Positions 26,088 to 35,336 of a stretch of 64,000 nt of DNA are shown piece after piece (position 1 is the stretch's first letter; each line of letters opens with the position of its first letter). This stretch comes from an uncultured Bacteroidales bacterium (GTDB taxonomy: Bacteria; Bacteroidota; Bacteroidia; Bacteroidales; Bacteroidaceae), in contig CACXUA010000007.1 in NCBI GenBank assembly GCA_902770725.1, positions 1-64,000 of the forward strand. The letters run 5' to 3'. The translations under genes and the position numbers were made by a program. The notes under the pieces were generated by a model. The model was given only the letters and a program-made list of their open reading frames with translations, made no database searches and was not told the origin of the DNA.

Positions 26088-29000
26088 ATGAAAACGAATC
26101 ACACATTGTTGGTACTCGCTTTGTTTGCAAGCATGCTGAGTGCTAAGGCACAGACCATCGAACGTACCTTCTACATCGACTACGGACAGAACAACGTGTC
26201 GGGTCAGGGCTTTAAGACTGTCGGAGCCGACAAGAACGGACATTATTGGAACAATATCTTCGGCAAGGGAACGGGTGCTCCAGACAAAGCCTATCCCCAG
26301 ACCATCAGTCTCGTTACCTCCAGCAATACGACGACGGATTGCAAGTTGCAGCTCTCGTCGCGTTTCTCGACGAATGGCTATACCAATGGCGGCTTGCAGA
26401 ATCCATCGGCTTCGCTGCTTGGTGACCTCGCCATCGAGAGTGCAACGCAAGACTATATCTTCCTGGAAGGCGGTCAGGACTATGGCGTGATTCATTTCAA
26501 GGGACTCGACCTCAGCAAGGGCTACCGCTTCTATATGTTCGGCTCTCGTACTGCAACAGAAACCAGAGCAGCCTATTTCGACTTGACTGGCGAGAACTGT
26601 TGGCGAGAAGAAATGGCGATGTCTGGCACAGGAATAGGCAATGGAGGCTACAACGGCAACAATAACAATGTCCTGACCTCAGACATCATCTTCCCAGACA
26701 AGAACGGCAACATCGACCTCACCATCATTAAGCGTAGCTCAGGCATCATGGTCTATCTCAATTGCATGAAGATAGAGGAGGTGTCTGGCGTGGAGCGCCC
26801 CAATCAGGAACTCACCTTGACGCAGAAGATGTACTTCGATTTCGGCGAGACCAACAACAATACTCGCGGACATCAAACCAGCGGAGCAGATGCTAACGGC
26901 AATCGTTGGAACAATATCACATCAGGTTCTTCTACCACCAATGCTATCAATGCAAACAAAATCGTCAGCATCAGGAACAGTGAAAACACTGCTACTGGGG
27001 CAAGATTCTATGTTGTGGAGAAGACCTACACCAATGGTGTCGATGCTGGAGGCAATAATAATCCTACTGCAGACGACCTTGGAGACCTCGCCATAAAGAC
27101 CGCTACCGAGGACTATGTCTTTACGGATAATGGCGAAGTCCGTTCCTTCAAGATTGCGAAGCTTAATGTCAACCACTGTTATCGCTTCTTCATTTATGGT
27201 TCGAGAAACCATACCGACAATCGTGCAACACTATACAACATCAAGGGTCAGCATACTTGGACCGGCGGACAAACAACTTCTGGCTCCGACATAGGAGGCG
27301 AAGGTTATCACGGCAACCTGAGTAACATCCTCCAGAGCGACTACATCTATCCGGACAAGGATGGCAACATCGTCATCACTTACCAGCGTGTCTTTGGTAT
27401 GGCACACATCAATGCGATGCGGATAGAAGAGTACGAGGGCGGAACTCGCCCAGAAGAACCGCTCGTATTCAGTGGCCTCTCTCTTAGCGGAAATGCGGAA
27501 GATGTGACCTTCAAGAAGCTTGAAGATAATGTTTATGAGGCTTATGCCCGTCTCAATGCTGGCACTTTCAACTTGATTGGCACAGTGGATGGCGAACCGA
27601 TTACGCTTTCCAACAATGGCAACGGCACTTTCAGTGTTGAAGGCAGCACGCCATTCTCAGTCGCTCAAAACTGTGTGGCTCGTATCACAGTCAATACTGC
27701 CGGTAACACTTACAGTGTTCTTCCTGTCACGATGAACATTCGTGGCAATATGGGAGCAGGCAGTCCCGTCATTCCCTACAAGGGTGATGGCGTCTTCGAG
27801 GGAGAGGTTACACTTCAGGAAACAGCCTCTCAGCAATGGGTTGACAAGACAATGTACTTCGCCCTCAACAATGACGATGCCTATGCCATCAAGCGTTTGC
27901 AAGGAGCAGCCACACGATATGTGCTCGGAGAAGCAGAGAAGGGACAAAGTGTGGAGAACATCTATCAGAACTCTGGCACTTATACCATTACCGTCGATAT
28001 GAAGAACATGGTGTACGACATCAGTGCTCCAATCGACGAACACCGCATCTCTGTCTTCGGCTCATCAGTGGCTAATGGTCAGGGCGCTACAGATTGGAAG
28101 GGCTATCGCTACCTTTATGGTCAGCAACTCATCGCTCGCCATAATGAAGGCAGGAGTGCGAACCCCTTCTATACCACTAATGTCTCTATCGGAGGCAACA
28201 CAACAACTAACCTCCTGAACCGCTATGACGACCTTATTCGCGACTTTGGCCGTTACGTCATCTTTGGTCTTTCGCTTGGTAACGAAGGCATTCATGGTGC
28301 AAGCAACCAGCAGGCCGTCTTCAATCAATGGCGCGACAATATGCTTTCATTAATAAGAAAGGTACGCGCAGACGGGAAGATTCCGATGGTGATGAACAAC
28401 TATACTCGCAGCGACTACAACGACGATGACTACTATTACGTGAAGCAGCTCAACTTGCTCATCCACGAGTGGGATGTTCCTTCGACCAATGTGCTGGGCT
28501 CTATCGACAAGGGCAACGGACAATGGGCAGACGGTTATGTTGCCGATACCTATCATCAGAATACGGCTGGTCACGCTGAGTTCATGTATGCGATGGTGCC
28601 TTCCCTTTACGATGCTCTCAAGGCAGGCAAACCACAACCTGTGCGTAATCGTGCGAAGAGCATGACTATCGAAGCTGGTAACGAGATATACTTCGAACCT
28701 GAAGAAACAGTTCATCCCTTCACCATCACAGTTCGACTTAAAGGAACAGAGGGACAGGTTGTCTGCCTTACTCAGGCTTCTGGCACAGAGCAAGCTGTCG
28801 TTCGTGTAAATGAAGATGGAACCGTTACCTATACTTCGCCAACAGGTTCGACAATCACTTCTACCACGAAGATCAATGATAGCAATTGGCATCACGTCAC
28901 CCTGACGAGTTATTATGCGCAGCGTCGCACACTTCTCTATGTTGACAAGACAAAGGCTGGCGAGATAGGGGAGCGTCTGGCAAAGATAGAGGCCGTCAGC

Positions 29001-29855
29001 CTTGGCGACGAGAACAATAATCGTGAGGTTAGCGAGTTGTTCTTCTGGCGTTCAGGCATGACACCAGAGGAAGTGACAGCCGTTTGCAATGGCAAGATGC
29101 TGAAGTCCAGCCTTGAGGTATATGTACCGCTTGGAGGCATAGCAGACTTGGATAACCTTGCTCAAAGCACAAACCAGGTCTTCTATGGACCGAAAAAGGC
29201 TAAGGAATATGAGCGGGCTGCAGTAGATGTCTTCTTTATGCCGGATGATGGCTCTGCAGGCTTTAATTCAGGCGAGAACTACGACAAACTCGTTGACGGT
29301 AATACTGGGACAAAGTGGTGTCTCAATGGTGGCGAAGGTAATCCTGTGTATGCCATCTTCCACGCCTCACATCCCATCTATGTGACGGGTTACAAGATTA
29401 CGACGGCGAATGACAACTCCCAGTACACAGGCCGCAATCCTAAGTCATGGACGTTCTATGGTTCTACTTCCGACAGCAATCCTGGTGTGAACGATGCCTC
29501 TTGGGAGGTAATCGCTTCCGTTACCAACGACACAAAGCTTCAGGATGTGAACTTCACAACTTATACCTATACGCTTCCGTCTGAGACAACGAAGGCTTAT
29601 CAGAGCTTCAAGTGGGAGGTGACGGCACGCAAGGGCGGTGGCAACAATGTAATACAGGTCTCCGAGTTCCGTCCTACATATAGCGATGCTGTGGTAGGCG
29701 TCCCTCGTCCTGATAGTGATTGGACTGGCATCAACAACCTTAATGTCTTCAATGGCGTTAATGATACCATCTATAATCTTTCAGGTCAGCGTTTGGCAAA
29801 AATGCAAAGAGGCATAAACATCAGTCAGGGAAAGAAGATCTTAAATGGTAAATGA
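26088..29855 (+). CDS. Secreted multidomain SGNH-hydrolase protein with carbohydrate-binding-type modules
   Basis: A 1255-residue exported protein (signal MKTNHTLLVLALFASMLSAKA). Two homologous ~210-residue modules come first (RTFYIDYGQNN...NIFGKGTG and KMYFDFGETNNN...NITSGSS, each with GDLAI and YRFFMYGSR-like strands). A beta linker region precedes an SGNH/GDSL-type esterase: VFGSSVANGQG (block I Ser), IGGNTTT (block II), LSLGNEG (block III) and DTYHQNTAGH (block V Asp-His). A laminin-G-like sandwich and an F5/8-type discoidin domain (FNSGENYDKLVDGNTGTKW) follow. The tail IYNLSGQRLAKMQRGINI resembles the C-terminal tail common in Prevotella secreted proteins. Probably a glycan deacetylase or esterase. 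Its last 11 bp overlap the next gene. Confidence 0.85.
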   Translation: MKTNHTLLVLALFASMLSAKAQTIERTFYIDYGQNNVSGQGFKTVGADKNGHYWNNIFGKGTGAPDKAYPQTISLVTSSNTTTDCKLQLSSRFSTNGYTNGGLQNPSASLLGDLAIESATQDYIFLEGGQDYGVIHFKGLDLSKGYRFYMFGSRTATETRAAYFDLTGENCWREEMAMSGTGIGNGGYNGNNNNVLTSDIIFPDKNGNIDLTIIKRSSGIMVYLNCMKIEEVSGVERPNQELTLTQKMYFDFGETNNNTRGHQTSGADANGNRWNNITSGSSTTNAINANKIVSIRNSENTATGARFYVVEKTYTNGVDAGGNNNPTADDLGDLAIKTATEDYVFTDNGEVRSFKIAKLNVNHCYRFFIYGSRNHTDNRATLYNIKGQHTWTGGQTTSGSDIGGEGYHGNLSNILQSDYIYPDKDGNIVITYQRVFGMAHINAMRIEEYEGGTRPEEPLVFSGLSLSGNAEDVTFKKLEDNVYEAYARLNAGTFNLIGTVDGEPITLSNNGNGTFSVEGSTPFSVAQNCVARITVNTAGNTYSVLPVTMNIRGNMGAGSPVIPYKGDGVFEGEVTLQETASQQWVDKTMYFALNNDDAYAIKRLQGAATRYVLGEAEKGQSVENIYQNSGTYTITVDMKNMVYDISAPIDEHRISVFGSSVANGQGATDWKGYRYLYGQQLIARHNEGRSANPFYTTNVSIGGNTTTNLLNRYDDLIRDFGRYVIFGLSLGNEGIHGASNQQAVFNQWRDNMLSLIRKVRADGKIPMVMNNYTRSDYNDDDYYYVKQLNLLIHEWDVPSTNVLGSIDKGNGQWADGYVADTYHQNTAGHAEFMYAMVPSLYDALKAGKPQPVRNRAKSMTIEAGNEIYFEPEETVHPFTITVRLKGTEGQVVCLTQASGTEQAVVRVNEDGTVTYTSPTGSTITSTTKINDSNWHHVTLTSYYAQRRTLLYVDKTKAGEIGERLAKIEAVSLGDENNNREVSELFFWRSGMTPEEVTAVCNGKMLKSSLEVYVPLGGIADLDNLAQSTNQVFYGPKKAKEYERAAVDVFFMPDDGSAGFNSGENYDKLVDGNTGTKWCLNGGEGNPVYAIFHASHPIYVTGYKITTANDNSQYTGRNPKSWTFYGSTSDSNPGVNDASWEVIASVTNDTKLQDVNFTTYTYTLPSETTKAYQSFKWEVTARKGGGNNVIQVSEFRPTYSDAVVGVPRPDSDWTGINNLNVFNGVNDTIYNLSGQRLAKMQRGINISQGKKILNGK

Positions 29856-30696
29856 GAAATGGTTCACTGTGGCTGGCGAGCCAGCAGTGGTGACAGCGGC
29901 ACGCAAGAAGATCCTCGGCGAGTTCGAGGACCTCGAGTTTTATCCTGAAGGTCATCGTTATGTTTTGCACGACAAGACGCTGCCTTCTGTGTCGAATGTT
30001 ACCCATTGTTTCATCCGTGAGCCTTTCAATGAGCAGTTGCAGGCAAGGCGTTATGCCGAGAAGCGTGGCCAGACTGCTGAGTATTGGATACAGCAATGGC
30101 GGCAGAACTCTTTCCGAGCCACAACCCTTGGCACTAAGACGCATGCTTATGGAGAGAGCCTTGGCTATCTCAGAGCAGGAATGCCAGAACGAATCTGCCC
30201 TTCCATGCAGAGGCAATACATGCCTCAGTACGGCTTCCTTGCTCCTATTCATCCAAAGGAAGAGGCTGTGCTCAAGTTCATGAACGAGATGCCGAACAGT
30301 ATGCATCTTGTCCTTAATGAGGCACAAGTGTATAGTGGCAAGAATCCTTCCAAGGAGCGAAACCTCAAGCAGCAGCTTGCTGGCACCTTCGATATGCTTT
30401 ATTACAACGACGGAAGCGACGGCCAGCCAGCAGGCTTCATGGTGCTCGACTATAAGACCAACGCCAATCTTGCCAACGAATACAATCGCCGCTTTGGTCG
30501 AGTGCTCAGTTCTCCCTTTGCAGATATGACAGAGGAAGACCTCTCGCTCTACACCATACAGCTCAGCCTCTATGCTCTCATGCTCGAAGACATTGGCATA
30601 CCCATCATCTCTCGCCGCATCATCTGGCTTAAAGACGGAGAGTATGAAGCCATTCCTGTCCCCGATGTCTCCGAGAAACTAAGGCAGATCCTATGA
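29845..30696 (+). CDS. PD-(D/E)XK nuclease superfamily protein
   Basis: A 283-residue cytosolic protein. The C-terminal half shows the nuclease core QQLAGTFDMLYY (Asp), GFMVLDYKTNAN (Asp-x-Lys) and TIQLSLYALMLED (QxxxY helix), as in Cas4/RecB-like nucleases. The N-terminal part (YPEGHRYVLHDKTLPSVSNVTHCF) is typical for a Bacteroidales family of uncharacterised nucleases. No helicase is attached. ATG 29845 overlaps the upstream gene by 11 bp in another frame, which suggests coupling although the two functions are not related. Its biological target is unknown. Confidence 0.8.
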   Translation: MVNEKWFTVAGEPAVVTAARKKILGEFEDLEFYPEGHRYVLHDKTLPSVSNVTHCFIREPFNEQLQARRYAEKRGQTAEYWIQQWRQNSFRATTLGTKTHAYGESLGYLRAGMPERICPSMQRQYMPQYGFLAPIHPKEEAVLKFMNEMPNSMHLVLNEAQVYSGKNPSKERNLKQQLAGTFDMLYYNDGSDGQPAGFMVLDYKTNANLANEYNRRFGRVLSSPFADMTEEDLSLYTIQLSLYALMLEDIGIPIISRRIIWLKDGEYEAIPVPDVSEKLRQIL

Positions 30697-30697
30697 T

Positions 30698-30732
30698 AAC
30701 TCTCAACTCTCAACTCTTAACTCTTAACTAAT
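30698..30732. repeat. Tandem heptamers before the J-domain gene
   Basis: AACTCTC x2, AACTCTT x2, AACTAAT. It starts at the upstream stop and ends two bases before the ATG. Confidence 0.9.
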
Positions 30733-30734
30733 AA

Positions 30735-31148
30735 ATGTCTTGCCTGCTTAACTTTCGACTCATCTTTGCCCTTATAGGTTGGCGAATGGGAGGAGGTCGT
30801 GGACTCATCCTCGGCTTCCTGCTGGGCTGGCTGCTCGATTCTATGTATCGGCGCCCCACCATTCACTTTACCTACCAGAAAGGCACGGACGACTTCTCTG
30901 GCTACCAGAAAGAGGAGCACGAGTGGCAGCCATATGTCGATGTAACTTTGCAGGAAGCCTATCGGACCCTTGGCATACGCGAGACTGCCACAGACGACGA
31001 GGTGCGGCAAGCCTATCGTGAGTTGGCTCTTCGCTATCATCCTGATCGGGTCGAGGCACAAGGCGAAGCAGCCAAAGAAGAAGCTGAAAAGAAGTTTCGC
31101 GAAGTGACGGAGGCACGCGACATCATCTTTCGCGCACGAGGCATATAA
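30735..31148 (+). CDS. Membrane-anchored J-domain protein
   Basis: A 137-residue protein with a short cytosolic start, a glycine-rich membrane segment (residues ~9-35, GGGRGLILGFLLGWLLD) and a C-terminal J domain containing AYRTLGI, the LALRYHPDR helix-loop with the HPD motif, and EKKFREVTEARDII. The topology resembles DjlA-type co-chaperones that recruit DnaK to the inner membrane. No TerB domain is present. It is spaced 38 bp from the nuclease gene, all of it heptamer repeat. Confidence 0.88.
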   Translation: MSCLLNFRLIFALIGWRMGGGRGLILGFLLGWLLDSMYRRPTIHFTYQKGTDDFSGYQKEEHEWQPYVDVTLQEAYRTLGIRETATDDEVRQAYRELALRYHPDRVEAQGEAAKEEAEKKFREVTEARDIIFRARGI

Positions 31149-31269
31149 TTTTAATAAGGTATAAGCACAAGAAAACATAAAAAACAGACAAAACGAGGCA
31201 TTTTTAAGGTTTTTCTTCATTTAAGGCCAACTTTTTTTGAGAAAAGATGAAAAAAAAAGTAAAAAAGTT

Positions 31270-31299
31270 TTGGTGGTTATGAAAAAAGCACTAAATTTG
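31270..31299 (+). promoter_or_regulatory. Promoter of the dockerin-type gene
   Basis: TTG (31270-31272), 19 bp, TAAATTTG (31292-31299). The leader is A-rich. Confidence 0.65.
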
Positions 31300-31345
31300 C
31301 AGCAGAAAACTATAAAAACAACATTAATAACAAAATCTAAGTTTT

Positions 31346-32029
31346 ATGAAAAAGAGAATTTTACTTTCTTTGGTGTCATTCTTTGTTATGACAGCCATGT
31401 GGGCAACTATTGCCGAGAAGTATCAGATGTATGTAACAGCTGATGCTAATGGTAAGGTTGGTGAAACAGCAACTCTCACTTTGAACATGAAGAACCAGAA
31501 CTTCCCCGCTATGTGGAAGTGTATAGTTGCTCTTCCTGAGGGCGTTACTTATGTAGACGGTACTATCGCTGCTGCAGGTGCTCGCTATCCCGAAGGCTCT
31601 AACCCAGAATTTTCTGCTACTGTTAATTCAGATGGTACTATTACTTTCCAAGGCTGGACTTCTACAGGTGTAGCTATGACAAACACTGATGGTGTTGTCG
31701 CTACTTTCGATGTAGCTGTTGCAGGTGATGTAACTCCTGGTGATTATGAAGTTGTCGTTAACAGCTCTCTGCTTACTGAAGTTGGCGGTACAACTCACCA
31801 GTGGACTACTCCCAATCCTTTCACTTGGACTATCGAAGAAGGCACAACTCCTGGCCTTCGTGGTGACGTGAATCTTGATGGTTCAGTTGATATCGCTGAC
31901 GTAGTAGAAGTTCTTGCTTTGATGGCTGCTGATACAGATCCTGTTGGAAGCCCTGGTGATGTAAATGCCGACGGCGTTATTGATATTGCTGACGTAGTAG
32001 AAGTTTTGTCTATTATGGCTGCTCAATAA
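31346..32029 (+). CDS. Small secreted cohesin-like protein with C-terminal dockerin-type repeats
   Basis: A 227-residue exported protein (signal MKKRILLSLVSFFVMTAMWA). Residues ~25-165 form a beta domain with the look of a cohesin/CBM-like fold (GKVGETATLTLNMKNQ, VATFDVAVAGDVTPGDYEV). The end holds two calcium-binding F-hand repeats (GDVNLDGSVDIADVVEVL, GDVNADGVIDIADVVEVL) as in type I dockerins. A protein with both module types could self-associate or bind the neighbour (inference). It lacks catalytic motifs. Codon use is more T/A-rich than in neighbouring genes, as in highly expressed or transferred genes. Confidence 0.82.
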   Translation: MKKRILLSLVSFFVMTAMWATIAEKYQMYVTADANGKVGETATLTLNMKNQNFPAMWKCIVALPEGVTYVDGTIAAAGARYPEGSNPEFSATVNSDGTITFQGWTSTGVAMTNTDGVVATFDVAVAGDVTPGDYEVVVNSSLLTEVGGTTHQWTTPNPFTWTIEEGTTPGLRGDVNLDGSVDIADVVEVLALMAADTDPVGSPGDVNADGVIDIADVVEVLSIMAAQ

Positions 32030-32079
32030 TAATCCTTTTACTAATATTAAGTATAACCAATTAATAAATTCAAATCACA

Positions 32080-32769
32080 ATGAAAAAGTTTTACATGACA
32101 ATGGTTGCTCTGCTGTGCGGTGTTGCAGCAATGGCACAAGATGGTGATGGCCTGTATGTTAACGACATTAAGGTGGACAAGGGCGCAACTAGCGTAACTA
32201 TTCCTGTTTGCTTGAAGAACAGCATTTATGTAAGTTCAATCTCCTTCCGTATTGATCTTCCCGAAGGTGTTACTATTAAAGTAAGCAAGGGTAAGTTGCA
32301 GAATTATACGCTCAATTCTGATCGTGCTGATGGATATTCTGTTGAATATCAGAAGGTGAATGGTTTAAATGGAGGACAGATTGCTGTATTTAGCACATAT
32401 CCTTTCGATTTAAATGATGGTCCAATTATTAATATTGATGCAGCTATCTCAGAGGAAGTGGCCGCTGTAGATGGAACCTATCCAGTTGCTTTGACAGCTA
32501 TTGGTTATGCAGCACCAAAAGTTCCTGCTGATGAGGTAGGAGACTTCGACGGTATCGAAGAATATAATGATGGCCGTTCCTATGTTGTAAGTGGCGAGAT
32601 GACCAAAACGGAAACATCTTTCACTCTGACTATTGGTGATGGTACTGGCATCAACAGCATCAATGCTGAGGACAGCAAGGCTCCCGTTTACAACGTAGCT
32701 GGCCAGCGCGTAAGCAAGGCTCAGAAGGGCGTTTACATCCAGAACGGTAAGAAGGTTGCTGTTAAGTAA
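32080..32769 (+). CDS. Small secreted cohesin-like protein with Prevotella-type C-terminal tail
   Basis: A 229-residue exported protein (signal MKKFYMTMVALLCGVAAMA). The mature part (LYVNDIKVDKGATSVTIPVCLKN..., SSISFRIDLPEGVTI) has the strand pattern of cohesin-like domains. It ends with VYNVAGQRVSKAQKGVYIQNGKK, the tail seen in many Prevotella secreted proteins, also at 29855. It lies 50 bp behind the dockerin-type gene and shares its promoter; a terminator follows. The two are a plausible extracellular pair. Confidence 0.78.
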   Translation: MKKFYMTMVALLCGVAAMAQDGDGLYVNDIKVDKGATSVTIPVCLKNSIYVSSISFRIDLPEGVTIKVSKGKLQNYTLNSDRADGYSVEYQKVNGLNGGQIAVFSTYPFDLNDGPIINIDAAISEEVAAVDGTYPVALTAIGYAAPKVPADEVGDFDGIEEYNDGRSYVVSGEMTKTETSFTLTIGDGTGINSINAEDSKAPVYNVAGQRVSKAQKGVYIQNGKKVAVK

Positions 32770-32793
32770 TCATTCTCTCAGCCTAAATACTTA

Positions 32794-32821
32794 AGTCTCC
32801 GATTCGTCGGAGACTTTTTTT
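32794..32821 (+). terminator. Rho-independent terminator
   Basis: AGTCTCCGA-TTCG-TCGGAGACT stem-loop followed by T7. Confidence 0.95.
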
Positions 32822-32842
32822 ATCCATACAATTTAATATAAA

Positions 32843-32926
32843 AAGATGGCACGCCAAGTTCTTCAACTTAACGTGCCATCTTTGCGAACTTAACGTGCCA
32901 TCTTTGCCAACATGGCACGCCGAGTT
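32843..32926. repeat. 22-bp palindrome-centred array D (4 units)
   Basis: Units: AAGATGGC-AC-GCCAAGTT, AACTTAAC-GT-GCCATCTT twice, AACATGGC-AC-GCCGAGTT, with linkers CTTC, TGCG and TGCC and a closing T-run. The arms are the same words as in array C but combined differently. It lies between two converging genes, just after a terminator. Confidence 0.92.
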
Positions 32927-32987
32927 TTTTGGGGGTCTATACCTCTTTGCTCAAGGTATTAGTATTCTTTGTTCGAAGGGTCTGCCT

Positions 32988-33896
32988 TTATGCTTCTTCC
33001 CACTGCTTGCGGAGCAGCTCAACTGCTGCAGGCTGGACTGTCTTCGGGTCGCCTTCGCAGCCGCATTCGAAGCTGACGAAACCTTGATAGCCAAGTTCCT
33101 TGAGGGCACGGAAACCATCGCGATAGTTGTCCTTCTCGCCGTCCTCGCCTGGCGTCTTGCGCCGTCCGCGGCTGGCAATGTGTACGTGCTGCAAGTATTC
33201 CGTGCCTGCAGCCATGAAGGCAGCATAGTCGGAGGTCTCTTCCTGCATGTGCCAGAAGTCGCCCATGCACTTCACGCCCTTGCTGTCGGCATCGCGAGCA
33301 ATGGCAGCTGCATCGGCAACGAGTCGCATGTAGAAGCACTCGCCACGGTTCAGGGGCTCAAGGATGACGGTCGTTCCGCATTGAACTGCGAACTCACCCA
33401 ATTCGTGAAGCTGCTCGCAAAGGTAGTTGCGGGTGTCCATGGTGTGGGGACGACAAGGCTGCTGACCGTTGAAGGCAGGTACCATGATGACGCCGCAAGA
33501 GTTAATCTTGCCTGCAGCCTCGATGATTTCGCGCATCGTGCGGTCGAACTCGTCCTTCTGTCCATCCTCTGCAAGAATGAATCCGTCGAAGCCGGCACAG
33601 ATGGCAGCCATGCGCACGTTACGTCCCTTGAGGGCATTGTTTATCTCGTCCACACGACCGGCCAAGCCGCGTCCGCCCACCTCGAAGCCTGTTACGCCCA
33701 GACTCTCGCAGTAGTCTAGCTTCTCCTGAAGTGTGTCGCCCAGAGCGATGCCTTCCTGAAAGCAGAGGTTGAGGGGTGTGTTTGCACCTTTCTTCTCGTC
33801 CTTCTTAGGGGCACAAGAAGCCAGCATCGTGCTGGGGGCCAGCGCAGCCGCAGCTGCACCGGCCATAGAGCTTATAAGGAAATTACGTCGTTGCAT
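32988..33896 (-). CDS. Tat-exported sugar phosphate isomerase/epimerase-type TIM barrel protein
   Basis: A 302-residue protein starting MQRRNFLISSMAGAAAAA with a lipobox-like ASC (a twin-arginine-like signal), then an AP-endonuclease-2/hydroxypyruvate-isomerase fold: LDYCESLGVTGFEVGG, TTVILEPLNRGE (metal Glu), VKCMGDFWHMQEE, YLQHVHIAS and GFVSFECG. Such exported isomerases accompany exported oxidoreductases in Bacteroidetes and are believed to handle sugar derivatives in the periplasm. It is the last gene of the minus-strand operon, 56 bp behind the Gfo/Idh/MocA gene. Confidence 0.85.
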   Translation of the reverse strand: MQRRNFLISSMAGAAAAALAPSTMLASCAPKKDEKKGANTPLNLCFQEGIALGDTLQEKLDYCESLGVTGFEVGGRGLAGRVDEINNALKGRNVRMAAICAGFDGFILAEDGQKDEFDRTMREIIEAAGKINSCGVIMVPAFNGQQPCRPHTMDTRNYLCEQLHELGEFAVQCGTTVILEPLNRGECFYMRLVADAAAIARDADSKGVKCMGDFWHMQEETSDYAAFMAAGTEYLQHVHIASRGRRKTPGEDGEKDNYRDGFRALKELGYQGFVSFECGCEGDPKTVQPAAVELLRKQWEEA

Positions 33897-33952
33897 TATT
33901 TTAGTGGTTAGAGGTTAGAGGATAGTATGGGAAGATGAGACCTCTGAGTTCT

Positions 33953-35296
33953 TTAGTTCCCAGGCACTGGCACAGTCATCGATGCCAGATCGAGGGGGCC
34001 AAGCTCAAGTTTCTCGGGCAGGAAGTCCTGCGGCGACTGTGTCATCTCGTCCCATGTGACGGTCTGACCTGTGTAGGCAGCTTCGCGACCCATGATGCCT
34101 GCCATGCAAGAGATGGCGTTGTCTGTTGCCTCCTCGTGGGCTGTGCCCTTGCGGATGTGGTTCACCCAATCCACATGCTCCAGTGTGTAGGGGTCGAACT
34201 GCTGGAACTCCTTGCGGACAGCTTCCTCGTCGAACTTCCAGATGACGTTGCCATCGAGGTCCTTTATCTCGTTTGTCTCGCTGTCCCAGCTGCCCTTTGT
34301 GCCCTGGATGAACTCACTCACCTTGCTGCTGCAACCGTCAATCTGGCGGCACATCGAGTGCATGTGGATGCCGTTCTCCATCGTGAAGTCGGTGCTAAAG
34401 AAGTCATACTGGTCGCCCGTTACGCGGCGCTGGCGTGAGCCGAATGCTGTTGCGCAGACGGGCTTCAAGCCGCTCATCCAGAGGAAGACGTCGATGTTGT
34501 GGACGTGCTGCTCGATGATGTGGTCGCCCGAGAGCCACTTCCAGTTCACCCAGTCGCGGATGTTCCATTCCATGTCTGTCCAGCCGGCCTCGCGCTGACG
34601 ATACCACAGCATGCCCTGGTTCCAGTAAACATTGCCGCCGGTAATCTCACCGATGAGTCCTGCCTGTATCTGCTTGTTGGCCTCCACGTAGCGACGCTCG
34701 TGGTGACGCTGCGTGCCGACTACGACGCTCAAGCCCTTTGCCTGAGCCTGCTTGGCAGTTGCCATAACGGAACGATAGCCTTTGGCATCAACGCAGATGG
34801 GCTTCTCGAGGAAAGAGTGCACGCCCTTCTCTGTGGCGTACTTGAACATCTCGGGGCGGAAGACGGGAGGCGTGGTGAGGATAACCATATCGACACCAGC
34901 GTCGATGACCTGCTTGTAGGCATCAAATCCGATGAAGCAGTTCTCCTGAGGAACCTCCTGCCCACGCTCGTTGATGAGACGGTTGCGAACGTCGTTCAAG
35001 CGGTCTTCGAAGACATCGCCCAAAGCCACGACCTTGATGTTGTCGGCAGCGTCAAGCAGGTTGATGATGGCACCGCTTCCGCGACCGCCACAACCGATGA
35101 GGCCAACCTTCAGCTCCGGTCCGTCGATGGCCTTATCGGGGAGTTCGGGTACATAGTATTCGCCTTCCTTCTTGAGGGGCGTAAGTTTCTCTTTGCCAGA
35201 GCAACTGGCAAGGATTGCGGGAGCAGCCACAGCAGCGGCTCCAACAGCAGCAGCGCCAGTCAGAAAGCGGCGTCTGCTCATTCCTTCTTCTTTCAT
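33953..35296 (-). CDS. Tat-exported Gfo/Idh/MocA family oxidoreductase
   Basis: A 447-residue protein with a twin-arginine signal (MSRRRFLTGAAAVGAAAVAAPAILASC; either Met1 or Met6 could start). The Rossmann motif LKVGLIGCGGRGSGAI is followed by the family Lys in LEKPICVDAKGY and the C-terminal substrate domain (GGNVYWNQGMLWY, HNIDVFLWMSG). This branch of the family includes exported enzymes that process glycosides or inositol-type sugars with tightly bound NAD(P). The downstream isomerase is the likely pathway partner. Confidence 0.9.
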   Translation of the reverse strand: MKEEGMSRRRFLTGAAAVGAAAVAAPAILASCSGKEKLTPLKKEGEYYVPELPDKAIDGPELKVGLIGCGGRGSGAIINLLDAADNIKVVALGDVFEDRLNDVRNRLINERGQEVPQENCFIGFDAYKQVIDAGVDMVILTTPPVFRPEMFKYATEKGVHSFLEKPICVDAKGYRSVMATAKQAQAKGLSVVVGTQRHHERRYVEANKQIQAGLIGEITGGNVYWNQGMLWYRQREAGWTDMEWNIRDWVNWKWLSGDHIIEQHVHNIDVFLWMSGLKPVCATAFGSRQRRVTGDQYDFFSTDFTMENGIHMHSMCRQIDGCSSKVSEFIQGTKGSWDSETNEIKDLDGNVIWKFDEEAVRKEFQQFDPYTLEHVDWVNHIRKGTAHEEATDNAISCMAGIMGREAAYTGQTVTWDEMTQSPQDFLPEKLELGPLDLASMTVPVPGN

Positions 35297-35336
35297 ATCT
35301 TTATGGGTTTTATGGGGTTAATAAGTTTAATAGGCT

